The position numbers and the translations under genes were made by a program. This document shows, in pieces, positions 34,680 to 43,576 of a stretch of DNA of 64,000 nt. Origin of the DNA: Photobacterium angustum. GTDB lineage: Bacteria > Pseudomonadota > Gammaproteobacteria > Enterobacterales > Vibrionaceae. Each line of letters opens with the position of its first letter. Position 1 is the first letter of the stretch. The stretch is from positions 172,942 through 236,941 of the forward strand of contig NZ_PYOM01000006.1 of assembly GCF_003026365.1 (NCBI RefSeq). The letters run 5' to 3'. Under the pieces are notes generated by a model. It was given only the letters and a program-made list of their open reading frames with translations. It was not told where the DNA came from and made no database searches.

Positions 34680-35042
34680 ATGGCAATAAGTTTTGAAAAT
34701 GCACTCGGTGTTCATCCTCAAACGCTCGACTTTCGGGTGCAAAGAGCCAAGGTGCTTGCCAGTAATTTAGCAAATGTCGATACCCCTGGATACCTAGCAA
34801 AAGATATTCGCTTTGATGCCATTGTAAGTCAAATAGAGGTTGGAAAAGTACAAAAATCCCCGACTCAATTGGTGGTGTCTGATGGTTACGCTGTGCCTTA
34901 CCAAAATTCGAAAGATGGCAACACGGTGGAGCTCAGTGTTGAACAGGCAAAGTTTACGAAAAATAACATGGATTTTCAGAGCAGCTTAACGTTTATGAAT
35001 ATGAAATTTAAGGGTTTAGCTGCCGTGATTAAAGGACGTTAA
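34680..35042 (+). CDS. flgB: Flagellar proximal rod protein FlgB (lateral)
   Basis: The 120-residue rod subunit is exported by the flagellar type III system and has no signal peptide. The rod/hook N-terminal motif reads RAKVLASNLANVDTPGYLAKD, and the C-terminus LTFMNMKFKGLAAVIKGR is typical. A frame extending upstream to 34593 is rejected because TAAGGAG at 34667-34673 precedes the ATG at 34680 and MAISFENALGVHPQTL is the family opening. First gene of flgBCDEFGHIJKL. Confidence 0.95.
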   Translation: MAISFENALGVHPQTLDFRVQRAKVLASNLANVDTPGYLAKDIRFDAIVSQIEVGKVQKSPTQLVVSDGYAVPYQNSKDGNTVELSVEQAKFTKNNMDFQSSLTFMNMKFKGLAAVIKGR

Positions 35043-35044
35043 TA

Positions 35045-35479
35045 ATGGCATTTACTGATATTTATTCCATTGCGGGTTCCGCAATGAATGCGCAAACCAT
35101 ACGTTTAAATACTGTCGCAAGTAATTTAGCGAATGCCGATGCAGTTGCTGCCAATCCCAATGATGCTTACAAGGCGTTAAAACCTGTATTCGCCACAGTT
35201 TATAACAAAACTCAATTAACTGGAGATCAAGCAGACTATCCGAGTGCAGAAGTACGCATTATGGATGTGGTTCAACATGCTGGAGAGGCTGAAAAACGCT
35301 TTGAGCCAAGTAACCCACTGGCCAATGAAGAGGGGTATGTTTATTACCCTGATATAGATGTAGTCGCAGAAATGGCAGACATGATGTCAGCAACCCGCAG
35401 TTTTGAAACCAATGTTGAAGTGCTGAGTAATGTGAAAAGCATGCAGCAAGGGTTGCTTCGTTTAGGTGAGGGTAACTGA
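35045..35479 (+). CDS. flgC: Flagellar proximal rod protein FlgC (lateral)
   Basis: The 144-residue rod subunit has the N-terminal helix and motif RLNTVASNLANADAV and the C-terminal EMADMMSATRSFETNVEVLSNVKSM typical of rod and hook proteins. It starts two bases after the flgB stop and its TGA overlaps the flgD ATG by one base. Confidence 0.95.
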   Translation: MAFTDIYSIAGSAMNAQTIRLNTVASNLANADAVAANPNDAYKALKPVFATVYNKTQLTGDQADYPSAEVRIMDVVQHAGEAEKRFEPSNPLANEEGYVYYPDIDVVAEMADMMSATRSFETNVEVLSNVKSMQQGLLRLGEGN

Positions 35480-36156
35480 TGACCATTGCACAATTTAACA
35501 CACTGAGTACCGATGTGCCTGCGATTGAGTCGACCAATATGGCTGTCGCGGGTAACCCGAATAATGCTAACGATGCTAACTCATTAAAAAATGAATTCAT
35601 TAATTTAATGGTGGCTCAAATCCAAAACCAAGATCCATTAAATCCGCTTGATGGTACTGAATACGTCGGGCAATTAGCGCAATTTTCTCAGGTTGAAAGT
35701 ACCGAGAACATGGCGAAGTTGATGCAAAACAGCATGGTTTTACTCGATAACATGCAAGTTCTGTCAACGGCTGGGTTAGTAGGGCAAACCGTTTATGTTG
35801 AAGGCAGTGAGGTTGAATTAACGGATGCTAAGCAGCAAGGGCGAATTGAATTAGAACATGCATCAAGCACCGTCTCGATTGTTTTAACAGATCAACTTGG
35901 TAACAAGAAAACCATGCCGTTAGGCCCTAAAAATAAAGGTGAAGTGGAATTTACGATTGATCCTAACGCACTGGGTTTAGCTAAAGGGCAATATCAAATC
36001 AGTGTTGAGGTGGCGAAAGATTTACCACAACCCAGTGTTTTGCTCGCAGGAGAAGTGTCACAGGTTCGCGTGCCTTCTAATGGCGGAGCCGCGTTGGTAA
36101 ATGTTGAAGGTATTGGTCGAGTACCGTTTTATCAAATTAGCCAGTTTGGCGAGTAA
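35479..36156 (+). CDS. flgD: Hook assembly scaffold FlgD (lateral)
   Basis: This 225-residue hook cap caps the growing hook and is discarded afterwards. The N-terminal conserved block NEFINLMVAQIQNQDPLNPL-DGTEYVGQLAQFSQVE is present, followed by a Tudor/FNIII-type core (about 85-200). The start codon overlaps the flgC stop (TGATG). Confidence 0.95.
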   Translation: MTIAQFNTLSTDVPAIESTNMAVAGNPNNANDANSLKNEFINLMVAQIQNQDPLNPLDGTEYVGQLAQFSQVESTENMAKLMQNSMVLLDNMQVLSTAGLVGQTVYVEGSEVELTDAKQQGRIELEHASSTVSIVLTDQLGNKKTMPLGPKNKGEVEFTIDPNALGLAKGQYQISVEVAKDLPQPSVLLAGEVSQVRVPSNGGAALVNVEGIGRVPFYQISQFGE

Positions 36157-36166
36157 ATCTATTTAA

Positions 36167-36198
36167 GCTTTCGCTTGGTTTTAACCATGAACGAAAGC
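36167..36198 (+). other. Hairpin in the flgD-flgE gap
   Basis: GCTTTCG pairs with CGAAAGC, and inside it GGTT pairs with AACC around a TT loop. No T-run follows. It sits in the only sizeable gap (70 bp) between flgB and flgF and ends 28 bp before flgE, so it may be an mRNA stabiliser or processing point that raises hook protein yield. Confidence 0.5.
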
Positions 36199-36226
36199 AA
36201 TCAAGGAATGAAGAAAAGAGGAAGTT

Positions 36227-37423
36227 ATGAGTTTTGATATCGCATTAAGTGGATTAGACGCAACCAATGTTCAGTTAAATACTATTAGTAATAATATTGC
36301 CAATGTTTCTACCTCGGGCTTTAAGGAGTCACGTACTGAATTTTCAGCGGTATACAATGGTATGCAAGCAGGAGGGGTTGAAGTAGCAGCTATTTCGCAG
36401 AATTTTGATAAAACAGGTTCAATTACCGGGACCGGTCGACCGTTAGATTTGGCGATTTCGGGAAGCGGATTTTTTGTTACTAAAGATCATACTGGGCAAA
36501 CCTTATATACCCGATCCGGTGTGTTTGGTTCTGATAAAGATAACAACATTGTTAGTAATAATGGTGCCAAACTTCAAGGCTATACCGTTGATGCGAATAA
36601 CAATTTACAAGCAGGCGCGGTAGGGAATTTAAAAATCACTACCGCTTCACTGCCGGCAAAAGCGACAGATGAGCTTGCTTTTGTGGCTAACTTAGATGCC
36701 CGTTCTAGTGTGATTGATCCTGCTATTAATCCTTTCGATCCTAATGCGACTGACAGCTTTAACTCGTCTTATACCTCTAAAGTTTATGATTCTTTAGGTA
36801 ATCCTCACACCGTTACACAGTACTTCACTAAAACTAATGCTAATGAATGGCAAGTGAATGTGGTCGTTGATGGCGCGGCTACCCCGACGCAAACCCAAAA
36901 TGTTGTTTTTAATACCGACGGAACATTGCAATCACCAACGGCTCCTTTTGCAGTGAATTTTAACCCTGCAGGCGCGGATGCGGCGAATATCAATATTGAT
37001 ATAGCTGGGACGACTCAGTTTGGTGCGGATTTTGGCGTGAGCACTAATGCACCCAATGGGTATACTTCTGGTGAGCTTGCTGGTGTGCGTGTTGAAGACA
37101 ACGGGATGGTATTCGCCACTTACACGAATGGGCAATCTCAGTTACAAGGTCAGGTGATGCTGGCTGATTTTGCCAACCCTCAAGGATTGGTAAAAACCAA
37201 TGGTACTTCTTGGATTCAAAGCTTCAGTTCGGGGGCTCCTGTTAATGGTGCGCCAAGTACGGGTACTTTAGGTGGATTAGTTGCTGGCGCATTAGAAGGG
37301 TCAAATGTTGACCTTACCAGCGAACTGGTAAGCCTAATGACCGCTCAGCGCAACTATCAGGCCAATGCCAAAACTATTTCGACGTCAGATAAATTAACTC
37401 AATCACTCTTTAACGCGGTGTAG
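36227..37423 (+). CDS. flgE: Flagellar hook protein FlgE (lateral)
   Basis: The 398-residue hook subunit has N-terminal LSGLDATNVQLNTISNNIANV, the central hook domains (VYDSLGNPHTVTQYF is the FlgE D2 signature) and C-terminal SNVDLTSELVSLMTAQRNYQ. AGAGGAAG precedes the ATG. It is exported by the flagellar type III system and polymerises on the rod under the FlgD cap. Confidence 0.96.
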   Translation: MSFDIALSGLDATNVQLNTISNNIANVSTSGFKESRTEFSAVYNGMQAGGVEVAAISQNFDKTGSITGTGRPLDLAISGSGFFVTKDHTGQTLYTRSGVFGSDKDNNIVSNNGAKLQGYTVDANNNLQAGAVGNLKITTASLPAKATDELAFVANLDARSSVIDPAINPFDPNATDSFNSSYTSKVYDSLGNPHTVTQYFTKTNANEWQVNVVVDGAATPTQTQNVVFNTDGTLQSPTAPFAVNFNPAGADAANINIDIAGTTQFGADFGVSTNAPNGYTSGELAGVRVEDNGMVFATYTNGQSQLQGQVMLADFANPQGLVKTNGTSWIQSFSSGAPVNGAPSTGTLGGLVAGALEGSNVDLTSELVSLMTAQRNYQANAKTISTSDKLTQSLFNAV

Positions 37424-37435
37424 TGAGAGGCTGTT

Positions 37436-38167
37436 ATGGATAGTTTTTTATATACCGCAACCAGTGGTGCAAGCCGAGTGATGAAAGCGCAACATGTGCG
37501 ATCAAATAACTTATCAAATGCAGATACCGCTGGCTTTCGTGCGGATATGGAGCGAGTGAAAAGCATCCCTTTACAGGGCGCGGGTTTTGATGGTCGCACC
37601 ATGGTTGTGACTAACTCAGCAGCGACACGCTTTGATGCAGGGGATGTAATTAAAACGGGGCGTGCACTGGATATTGCGATTAATGGTGATGGCTTTTTTA
37701 CCGTACAAACTGTCGCTGGTAATGAAGCCTACACTCGTGCTGGTAACATTCGTGTTGATGAGCAAGGCATGATGCGCGTTAACGGTTTTCCATTGATGTC
37801 AGAAGGGGAAGCCTTAGTGCTACCAGAATATCAAAATGTGGAAATCAGCGATAAGGGTGTCGTGTCAATCGTGCCGCTAGGTGGTGGTGCTGAACTTGAA
37901 GTTGGACAATTAAAGTTGGTTAATCCGGACTTTAATCAATTGCAAAAACAAAGTGATGGCTTGCTTCACCCAGTGAATGATCAAGTTTTTGCTCAAGACC
38001 CGAGTGTGGCGATGACGGCAGGACATTTAGAAGGCAGTAACGTATCTGCGATCAATGAGCTCGTTAGTGTGATGTCGCTGACTCGTAACTTTGAAATGCA
38101 AGTGCGAATGATGAAAACCGCAGAAACATTAGCACAAGCAGGAACCCGCTTAATGAACCCACGTTAA
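37436..38167 (+). CDS. flgF: Flagellar proximal rod protein FlgF (lateral)
   Basis: The 243-residue rod subunit opens with MDSFLYTATSGASRVMKAQHVRSNNLSNADTAGFRAD, has the central GRALDIAINGDGFFTVQT and the C-terminal LEGSNVSAINELVSVMSLTRNFE, the usual FlgF architecture. It is 12 bp after flgE and 35 bp before flgG. Confidence 0.95.
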   Translation: MDSFLYTATSGASRVMKAQHVRSNNLSNADTAGFRADMERVKSIPLQGAGFDGRTMVVTNSAATRFDAGDVIKTGRALDIAINGDGFFTVQTVAGNEAYTRAGNIRVDEQGMMRVNGFPLMSEGEALVLPEYQNVEISDKGVVSIVPLGGGAELEVGQLKLVNPDFNQLQKQSDGLLHPVNDQVFAQDPSVAMTAGHLEGSNVSAINELVSVMSLTRNFEMQVRMMKTAETLAQAGTRLMNPR

Positions 38168-38202
38168 TGACGTAGGTAGCAATAATTACAAGGAGAGTCA
38201 TC

Positions 38203-38988
38203 ATGCATTCAGCACTTTGGGTCAGTAAAACAGGAATGGCAGCACAAGATACAAAAATGACTGCGATTTCAAACAACCTTGCCAATGTTAATACGGTAGG
38301 TTTTAAACGTGATCGTGTTGTTTTTGAAGATTTGTTTTACAGCATTCAACGTCAACCAGGCGCGCAAGTCGATCAGTTAAATCAATTACCGAGTGGAGTA
38401 CAGCTTGGTAGTGGTGTACGTGTAGTCGGCACACAAAAAGTATTTACGCAAGGGAATTCACAAAATACCCAACAACAGTTGGATCTTGCTGTTATGGGCT
38501 CGGGTTTTTTCCAAATAGAGAATTCCGATGGTGAAGTGATGTTTAGCCGAAATGGACAGTTTCACGTTAACTCTGAAGGTTTAATGGTGAACGGACAAGG
38601 TCTACCACTTCAACCGCAAATTCAAATACCTGAAGAAGCGAATACGATATCCATTGGCGTAGATGGCATTGTAACGGCAACGCTTGCAGGGGATCCTCAG
38701 CCGCAAGAGTTGGGGCAAATTACCTTGGCGAAATTTATTAATCCAGCAGGTTTAGAAGCGATTGGCGGTAACCTTTATAAAGAGACACAAGCCAGTGGTC
38801 AGCCGCAAGAGATGATTGCAGGCACTGATGGAGCAGGCAGTTTGAAACAAGGGGCGCTAGAAGGCTCAAACGTGCAAGTAGTTGAAGAAATGGTTGATAT
38901 GATCACCACTCAACGCGCTTATGAAATGAATGCCAAAGTAGTGTCTGCCGCTGATGACATGCTGAAATTTGTCGCTCAAGCCGTGTAA
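38203..38988 (+). CDS. flgG: Flagellar distal rod protein FlgG (lateral)
   Basis: The 261-residue distal rod protein opens MHSALWVSKTGMAAQDTKM, has the motif SNNLANVNTVGFKRDR, the core QLDLAVMGSGFFQI and the end LEGSNVQVVEEMVDMITTQRAYEMN. CAAGGAGAG precedes the start. Confidence 0.96.
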   Translation: MHSALWVSKTGMAAQDTKMTAISNNLANVNTVGFKRDRVVFEDLFYSIQRQPGAQVDQLNQLPSGVQLGSGVRVVGTQKVFTQGNSQNTQQQLDLAVMGSGFFQIENSDGEVMFSRNGQFHVNSEGLMVNGQGLPLQPQIQIPEEANTISIGVDGIVTATLAGDPQPQELGQITLAKFINPAGLEAIGGNLYKETQASGQPQEMIAGTDGAGSLKQGALEGSNVQVVEEMVDMITTQRAYEMNAKVVSAADDMLKFVAQAV

Positions 38989-38997
38989 GGAGTGAGG

Positions 38998-39666
38998 ATG
39001 AAGACGCTTTTAATGCTGCTATGTTTTCTCTCTTTTGTATCAGGTTGTGCAGTGCGTGAAGAATTTATTCCGCCTGAACCTAATGATGCTGCATTTGCGC
39101 CACCGGATCTTGATTACAGCTTACCTGAAGCCAAGCATGGCAGCTTGTATCGCCATAATTATTCGATGACTTTGTTTCAAGATCGCCGTGCCTATAGGGT
39201 CGGCGATGTATTAACGGTAGAGTTGGATGAGCAAACGCAGTCAAGCAAAAAAGCCAATACCAAGTTTGGTAAATCCTCCTCAATTGAATTTGCAGCGCCG
39301 ACATTAGGCAATAAAACCTTTGATGATCTCTCTGCCAGTGTCAGCGGTGATCGTGGTTTTGATGGTACTGCTGCAAGCACTCAAGGCAATAAGTTACAAG
39401 GGGCAATCACTGTCACTGTACATAAAGTATTACCTAATGGCGTGCTGATGATCCGTGGTGAAAAGTGGATTCGACTTAACCAAGGGGATGAATACATACG
39501 CTTAACGGGCGTGGTTCGGGTTGATGATGTTAATCGTCATAACCAAGTATCTTCTCAACGTATTGGTGATGCGAGGATCACTTATTCTGGCAGAGGCGCA
39601 CTGGCTGATAGCAATGCTGCAGGCTGGTTAACACAATTTTTCACTAGCCCATGGATGCCTTTCTAA
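38998..39666 (+). CDS. flgH: Flagellar L-ring lipoprotein FlgH (lateral)
   Basis: This 222-residue outer-membrane lipoprotein forms the L-ring. Signal peptide [17 protein letters not shown] is lipidated at Cys17, with Ala at +2 for outer-membrane sorting. The body has [21 protein letters not shown] and [22 protein letters not shown], typical of the family. AAGGAG at 38987-38992 sets the start at 38998 rather than the upstream GTG. The stop overlaps the flgI ATG (TAATG). Confidence 0.95.
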   Translation: MKTLLMLLCFLSFVSGCAVREEFIPPEPNDAAFAPPDLDYSLPEAKHGSLYRHNYSMTLFQDRRAYRVGDVLTVELDEQTQSSKKANTKFGKSSSIEFAAPTLGNKTFDDLSASVSGDRGFDGTAASTQGNKLQGAITVTVHKVLPNGVLMIRGEKWIRLNQGDEYIRLTGVVRVDDVNRHNQVSSQRIGDARITYSGRGALADSNAAGWLTQFFTSPWMPF

Positions 39667-40787
39667 TGAAAAAAATGGTTTATTTTATCCTGTCTTTTTT
39701 GTGTGTGACGTTTGGTTGGATGCCGCTTAACGTTAGCGCTAAAACAGCAGTACCTATGATGGATTTAGTGGATGTGCAAGGCATACGCTCAAATCAGCTG
39801 GTGGGTTATGGTTTGGTGGTTGGTCTTGATGGCTCAGGAGATCGAAATCAAGTGAAATTTACCAGCCAGTCTATTACCAATATGCTGCGTCAATTTGGGG
39901 TACAAATTGGCGATAGGATCGATCCAAAGCTTAAAAATGTCGCTTCAGTGAGTGTGACGGCTACCGTTGAAGCGATGGCGGGACCCGGCCAAGAGCTCAA
40001 TGTTGTTGTTTCATCTATTGGTGATGCAAAAAGCCTACGTGGCGGTACTTTATTATTGACGCCACTTAGAGGTATCGATGGTGAAGTTTATGCTGTTGCA
40101 CAGGGAAATGTTGTTGTTGGAGGGGTAAAAGCAGAAGGGCAAAGTGGCTCAAAAATCACGGTCAATACACCTACAACAGGACGCATTCCTAATGGTGCAA
40201 CGTTAGAGCGAGAAATACCGACAGACTTTAATAACAGCAGTATCGTCACGTTAAATTTACGCCAACCGAGCTTTACTACAGCGAAAAATATTTCCCGTGC
40301 AATAAACGCGACTTTCGGCCCAAAAGTTGCGACTGCGATCAGTAAAGGTCGAGTGGAAATGCGCGCGCCACAAGACTTACAACAGCGGGTGACTTTTATG
40401 TCGATGTTGGAAGACTTAAAAGTGATGACAGGGAGAAAAGCTGCGCGGGTGGTATTTAATGCGAGAACAGGAACGGTTGTGGTTGGCAAAAATGTCCGTG
40501 TTAGTGAAGCGGCTGTGAGCCACGGTAATCTTACAGTGACGATTTCAGAAAGTGATCAAATCAGCCAGCCCAATGCCTTTAGTCAAGGCACAACAGAGCG
40601 AGTTAATAATTCTAAAGTTGATATCAACCAAGATGAGGCACAAATGTATATTTGGCCTGAAGGGACTGAGCTTAATACTATCGTAAATGCCGTGAACAGT
40701 TTAGGTGCGTCACCTGATGATCTTATGTCTATTTTGCAGGCGCTACATGAAGCAGGCGCATTGAATGCAGAGCTGGTAGTGATTTAG
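39666..40787 (+). CDS. flgI: Flagellar P-ring protein FlgI (lateral)
   Basis: This 373-residue periplasmic P-ring protein has signal peptide [25 protein letters not shown]. The mature part contains [51 protein letters not shown] and the C-terminal [26 protein letters not shown] start at 39651 within flgH is possible but 39666 gives the clean signal peptide. Folding and assembly need FlgA (33785). Confidence 0.96.
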   Translation: MKKMVYFILSFLCVTFGWMPLNVSAKTAVPMMDLVDVQGIRSNQLVGYGLVVGLDGSGDRNQVKFTSQSITNMLRQFGVQIGDRIDPKLKNVASVSVTATVEAMAGPGQELNVVVSSIGDAKSLRGGTLLLTPLRGIDGEVYAVAQGNVVVGGVKAEGQSGSKITVNTPTTGRIPNGATLEREIPTDFNNSSIVTLNLRQPSFTTAKNISRAINATFGPKVATAISKGRVEMRAPQDLQQRVTFMSMLEDLKVMTGRKAARVVFNARTGTVVVGKNVRVSEAAVSHGNLTVTISESDQISQPNAFSQGTTERVNNSKVDINQDEAQMYIWPEGTELNTIVNAVNSLGASPDDLMSILQALHEAGALNAELVVI

Positions 40788-40796
40788 GAGAGTTAG

Positions 40797-41279
40797 ATGA
40801 AGATCGACGACAATATCAGCACAATTAACAAAAATAATGTTCTATACCATGATAATAATGGTTTGCAGCAAATCAAACATTCGCTATCTGATGAGCAAGG
40901 TTTAGAAGTGGTTGCTGGGCAATTTGAAGCGATGTTTTTACAAATGGTTTTACGTCAAATGCGAAGTAGTAGTGATGTCTTGGCTGATGAAGATAATCCA
41001 TTTTCCAGCAAACAACAGAGTGTCTATCGCGATTTTTATGATGGTCAGTTGGCAATTGAAATGGCGAAACAACAGCAAACAGGCATTAAAGAAATGTTGA
41101 TGAAACAGTTAAATCCTAACCAAGGATTTAATGATGTTCAAAATAGTGCCGCATTAACTCATCAAGCACTGGAAAAACAAGTCACACCAAAGCCTGTTAA
41201 TAATGAAGCGGCCGATCAATTGGCAATGCGAACGTGTACTGCTTTTCAACAATCATTGCAATCTTACAAGGAGCAGTAA
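40797..41279 (+). CDS. flgJ: Rod-cap protein FlgJ, single-domain form without muramidase (lateral)
   Basis: The protein is 160 residues, matching only the N-terminal rod-scaffold half of the about 310-residue FlgJ of enterobacteria. The family block QFEAMFLQMVLRQMRSS-SDVL and FYDGQLAIEMAKQQQTGIKEM is present. There is no glucosaminidase domain. The separate transglycosylase at 26993 probably supplies the wall-cutting activity. The C-terminal tail from about 105 is unconserved in appearance. Confidence 0.92.
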   Translation: MKIDDNISTINKNNVLYHDNNGLQQIKHSLSDEQGLEVVAGQFEAMFLQMVLRQMRSSSDVLADEDNPFSSKQQSVYRDFYDGQLAIEMAKQQQTGIKEMLMKQLNPNQGFNDVQNSAALTHQALEKQVTPKPVNNEAADQLAMRTCTAFQQSLQSYKEQ

Positions 41280-41284
41280 TCGCT

Positions 41285-42652
41285 ATGAATATGATTAATA
41301 TTGGTTTAACAGGATTAAATGCCAATAAAACGGCGCTTGATGTTACTGCTCATAATATTGCTAATGTTAATACGCCTGGATTTAGTCGACAGCAGGCGAT
41401 GATGAGCGCTCTTGCTGGCAACGATATATTAAGTGCGGGAAGTGGTGTTGAAATTGCCAGTATTCGACGTATATCAGATCAATTCATTGTAAAACAAACA
41501 TGGGCAGCAACCAGCCAACAGGCAGCAAGCAATGCGAATTTAGACAATATGACGATGCTCGAAAGCCTATTAGGTGGAGAGGGCTTTAATATTAGTGCAG
41601 GTCTTGATTCTTTATATTCAGCGTTAAATGACGCGACACTTAAACCGGAATCTACCCCTAATCGCCAGCAAATTATTAATGAAGCTAAAGCGTTATCTCG
41701 TCGCTTTAATACCTTGTCTGAATCTTTACATGGCCAGGGTAAGCGTATTAGTGACAAGGCTACGGCGTCTATTGAGCATGTTAACAGCTTAATGAACAAT
41801 ATTGCAGATATAAACCACCGCGTTGTAGAGACACAAGCGACAGGCGGTAATCCTTCTCAGCTTATTGATGAACGTGATGTATTAATTAAACAACTTTCTG
41901 AAGTGGTTGAGATCAGTTCAACTCAGCAACCAGATGGTAGCCTACAAGTTACTCTGGCATCTGGTCAGCCTTTGATTTTAGGTAGTGATGCTGCGCAATT
42001 AAAATCGACTCCGATAGTTAATGAGCCGTTTATTAAGAACATCGAAATTAATTTTTCTGGGCAAACCTTTGCTGTTACAGGTGAGTTAGGAGGGCAGTTA
42101 GGATCATTTGATAACTATCTCAAAGACACCTTAAAACCGACCCAACAAGCCCTTGATGAGATGGCACAAAACCTAGCAACCGAATTTAATCAGGTATTAG
42201 CGACGGGTTTTGATTTAAATGGTAATCCAGGCCAAGCATTGTTTTCATTCGATCCTAATTCACCAGCGGGCAGTCTTGATATCACAGCGATCACACCTGC
42301 TGAGCTGGCATTATCTTCAGATGGGACACCGGGTAACAGTGATACGTTACAAGCCTTGATCGATTTGTCGACAAAACCAATGGCGATCACTGGGTTAGGT
42401 AGTGTGACCTTGAATGATGCATTTGCTTCTATGGTGGGTAAAACGGCAATAGAAACGAGACAAGCCGCCGTTGATCAAAAAGCCGCAGAAACCTTATTTA
42501 GTCAAGCTAACGCAGCACGAGATAATTTAAGTGCGGTTAACAGTGATGAAGAAGCGGCAAACCTAATGACATTTACTAATGCTTATCAAGCAAACATGAA
42601 AGTGATCAGTACAGCCAATGAACTGTTCGACTCAGTATTACGATTATTGTAA
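41285..42652 (+). CDS. flgK: Hook-filament junction protein FlgK (HAP1, lateral)
   Basis: The 455-residue HAP1 opens with NMINIGLTGLNANKTALDVTAHNIANVNTPGFSRQ and has the FlgK signature GGNPSQLIDERDVLIKQLSEVV. The C-terminal region DEEAANLMTFTNAYQANMKVISTANEL is also typical. The start at 41285 has AAGGAG 11 bp upstream; the extended frame back to 41234 lies inside flgJ and is not needed. At 455 residues it is on the short side for the family, as is common for lateral versions. Confidence 0.95.
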   Translation: MNMINIGLTGLNANKTALDVTAHNIANVNTPGFSRQQAMMSALAGNDILSAGSGVEIASIRRISDQFIVKQTWAATSQQAASNANLDNMTMLESLLGGEGFNISAGLDSLYSALNDATLKPESTPNRQQIINEAKALSRRFNTLSESLHGQGKRISDKATASIEHVNSLMNNIADINHRVVETQATGGNPSQLIDERDVLIKQLSEVVEISSTQQPDGSLQVTLASGQPLILGSDAAQLKSTPIVNEPFIKNIEINFSGQTFAVTGELGGQLGSFDNYLKDTLKPTQQALDEMAQNLATEFNQVLATGFDLNGNPGQALFSFDPNSPAGSLDITAITPAELALSSDGTPGNSDTLQALIDLSTKPMAITGLGSVTLNDAFASMVGKTAIETRQAAVDQKAAETLFSQANAARDNLSAVNSDEEAANLMTFTNAYQANMKVISTANELFDSVLRLL

Positions 42653-42659
42653 GGGATGA

Positions 42660-43562
42660 ATGATGAGAGTCAGTGATACGCAATTTAGCCAGCTAATGTT
42701 AACCAGCCTATCAAAAAATAACCAAGGCTTAGGTGAAGTGTTAGCGCAGATGTCAACAGGTCAGCGCTTACTCAAATTATCTGATAACCCAATTGATTCT
42801 ATTAATTTATTGAATTTAGACCGTGAAAATAGCGCGATAAATCAGTACCAAGATAACATTAGTAATGTGAAAACCGCGCTATCTTCGCAAGAAGTTCATT
42901 TAATGGCCGCAAGTGATACGTTAAAGGATATGCGAGATACGTTGTTATTAGCGTCAAATGGTGCCATATCAGATGCTGATAGAGAAAGTTATGCGAATAA
43001 ATTAGTCAGCTTACGTGATGCTTTTATGTCTTCATTTAACGTTCAAGATGAAGAGGGTAATTACCTTTTTTCCGGTACTCAAAGTGATGTCCCAGCGATT
43101 ACAGCACAACCTGCTGGTGGCTATATTTTTGAAGGTAATAGCGATAAGCGCGTAGTGACGGTAGCCAAAGGCGTTACGATGGAAGCAAATTTTGCTTCAC
43201 AAGAAATGCTCGATCTTGGCGGTAATAATATCTTAAATCAGATTGACGCAGCGATAACCGAGTTACAAGCCCCGACAGCAAATCTCAATAACACCTTACA
43301 AGCAACGTTAAATACTCTAGATATAACGCATGATAATGTTTTAGCAGCAGTAACCGATATTGGTGGGCGCCATAATAATTTAGATTTAATGGAAACCAGC
43401 CATGGTGATAATAAGTTATTTGTTGAAGCCGTAACCAATGATCTAGAAGCGTTGGATTATGGTGAAGCATCGGTTCGTTTAAATAATTATATGGCTGCGC
43501 TTCAGGCTACACAGGCAAGCTACATGAAAATTAACGACCTTTCATTGTTTAATCGATTGTAA
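42660..43562 (+). CDS. flgL: Hook-filament junction protein FlgL (HAP3, lateral)
   Basis: The 300-residue HAP3 has a flagellin-like N-terminus (VSDTQFSQLMLTSLSKNNQGLGEVLAQMSTGQRLLKLSDNP) and a C-terminal helix ending KINDLSLFNRL. NYLFSGTQSDVPAI is the usual FlgL core sequence. Two adjacent ATGs (42660, 42663) follow AAGGG. Chaperoned by FlgN. Confidence 0.95.
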   Translation: MMRVSDTQFSQLMLTSLSKNNQGLGEVLAQMSTGQRLLKLSDNPIDSINLLNLDRENSAINQYQDNISNVKTALSSQEVHLMAASDTLKDMRDTLLLASNGAISDADRESYANKLVSLRDAFMSSFNVQDEEGNYLFSGTQSDVPAITAQPAGGYIFEGNSDKRVVTVAKGVTMEANFASQEMLDLGGNNILNQIDAAITELQAPTANLNNTLQATLNTLDITHDNVLAAVTDIGGRHNNLDLMETSHGDNKLFVEAVTNDLEALDYGEASVRLNNYMAALQATQASYMKINDLSLFNRL

Positions 43563-43576
43563 GGTAGCAAAGAACT

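Noticed and set aside
40088..40489. 133-codon minus-strand frame within flgI.
   Set aside because: Lies fully inside a well-supported gene; composition looks like a shadow and no start signal is seen.
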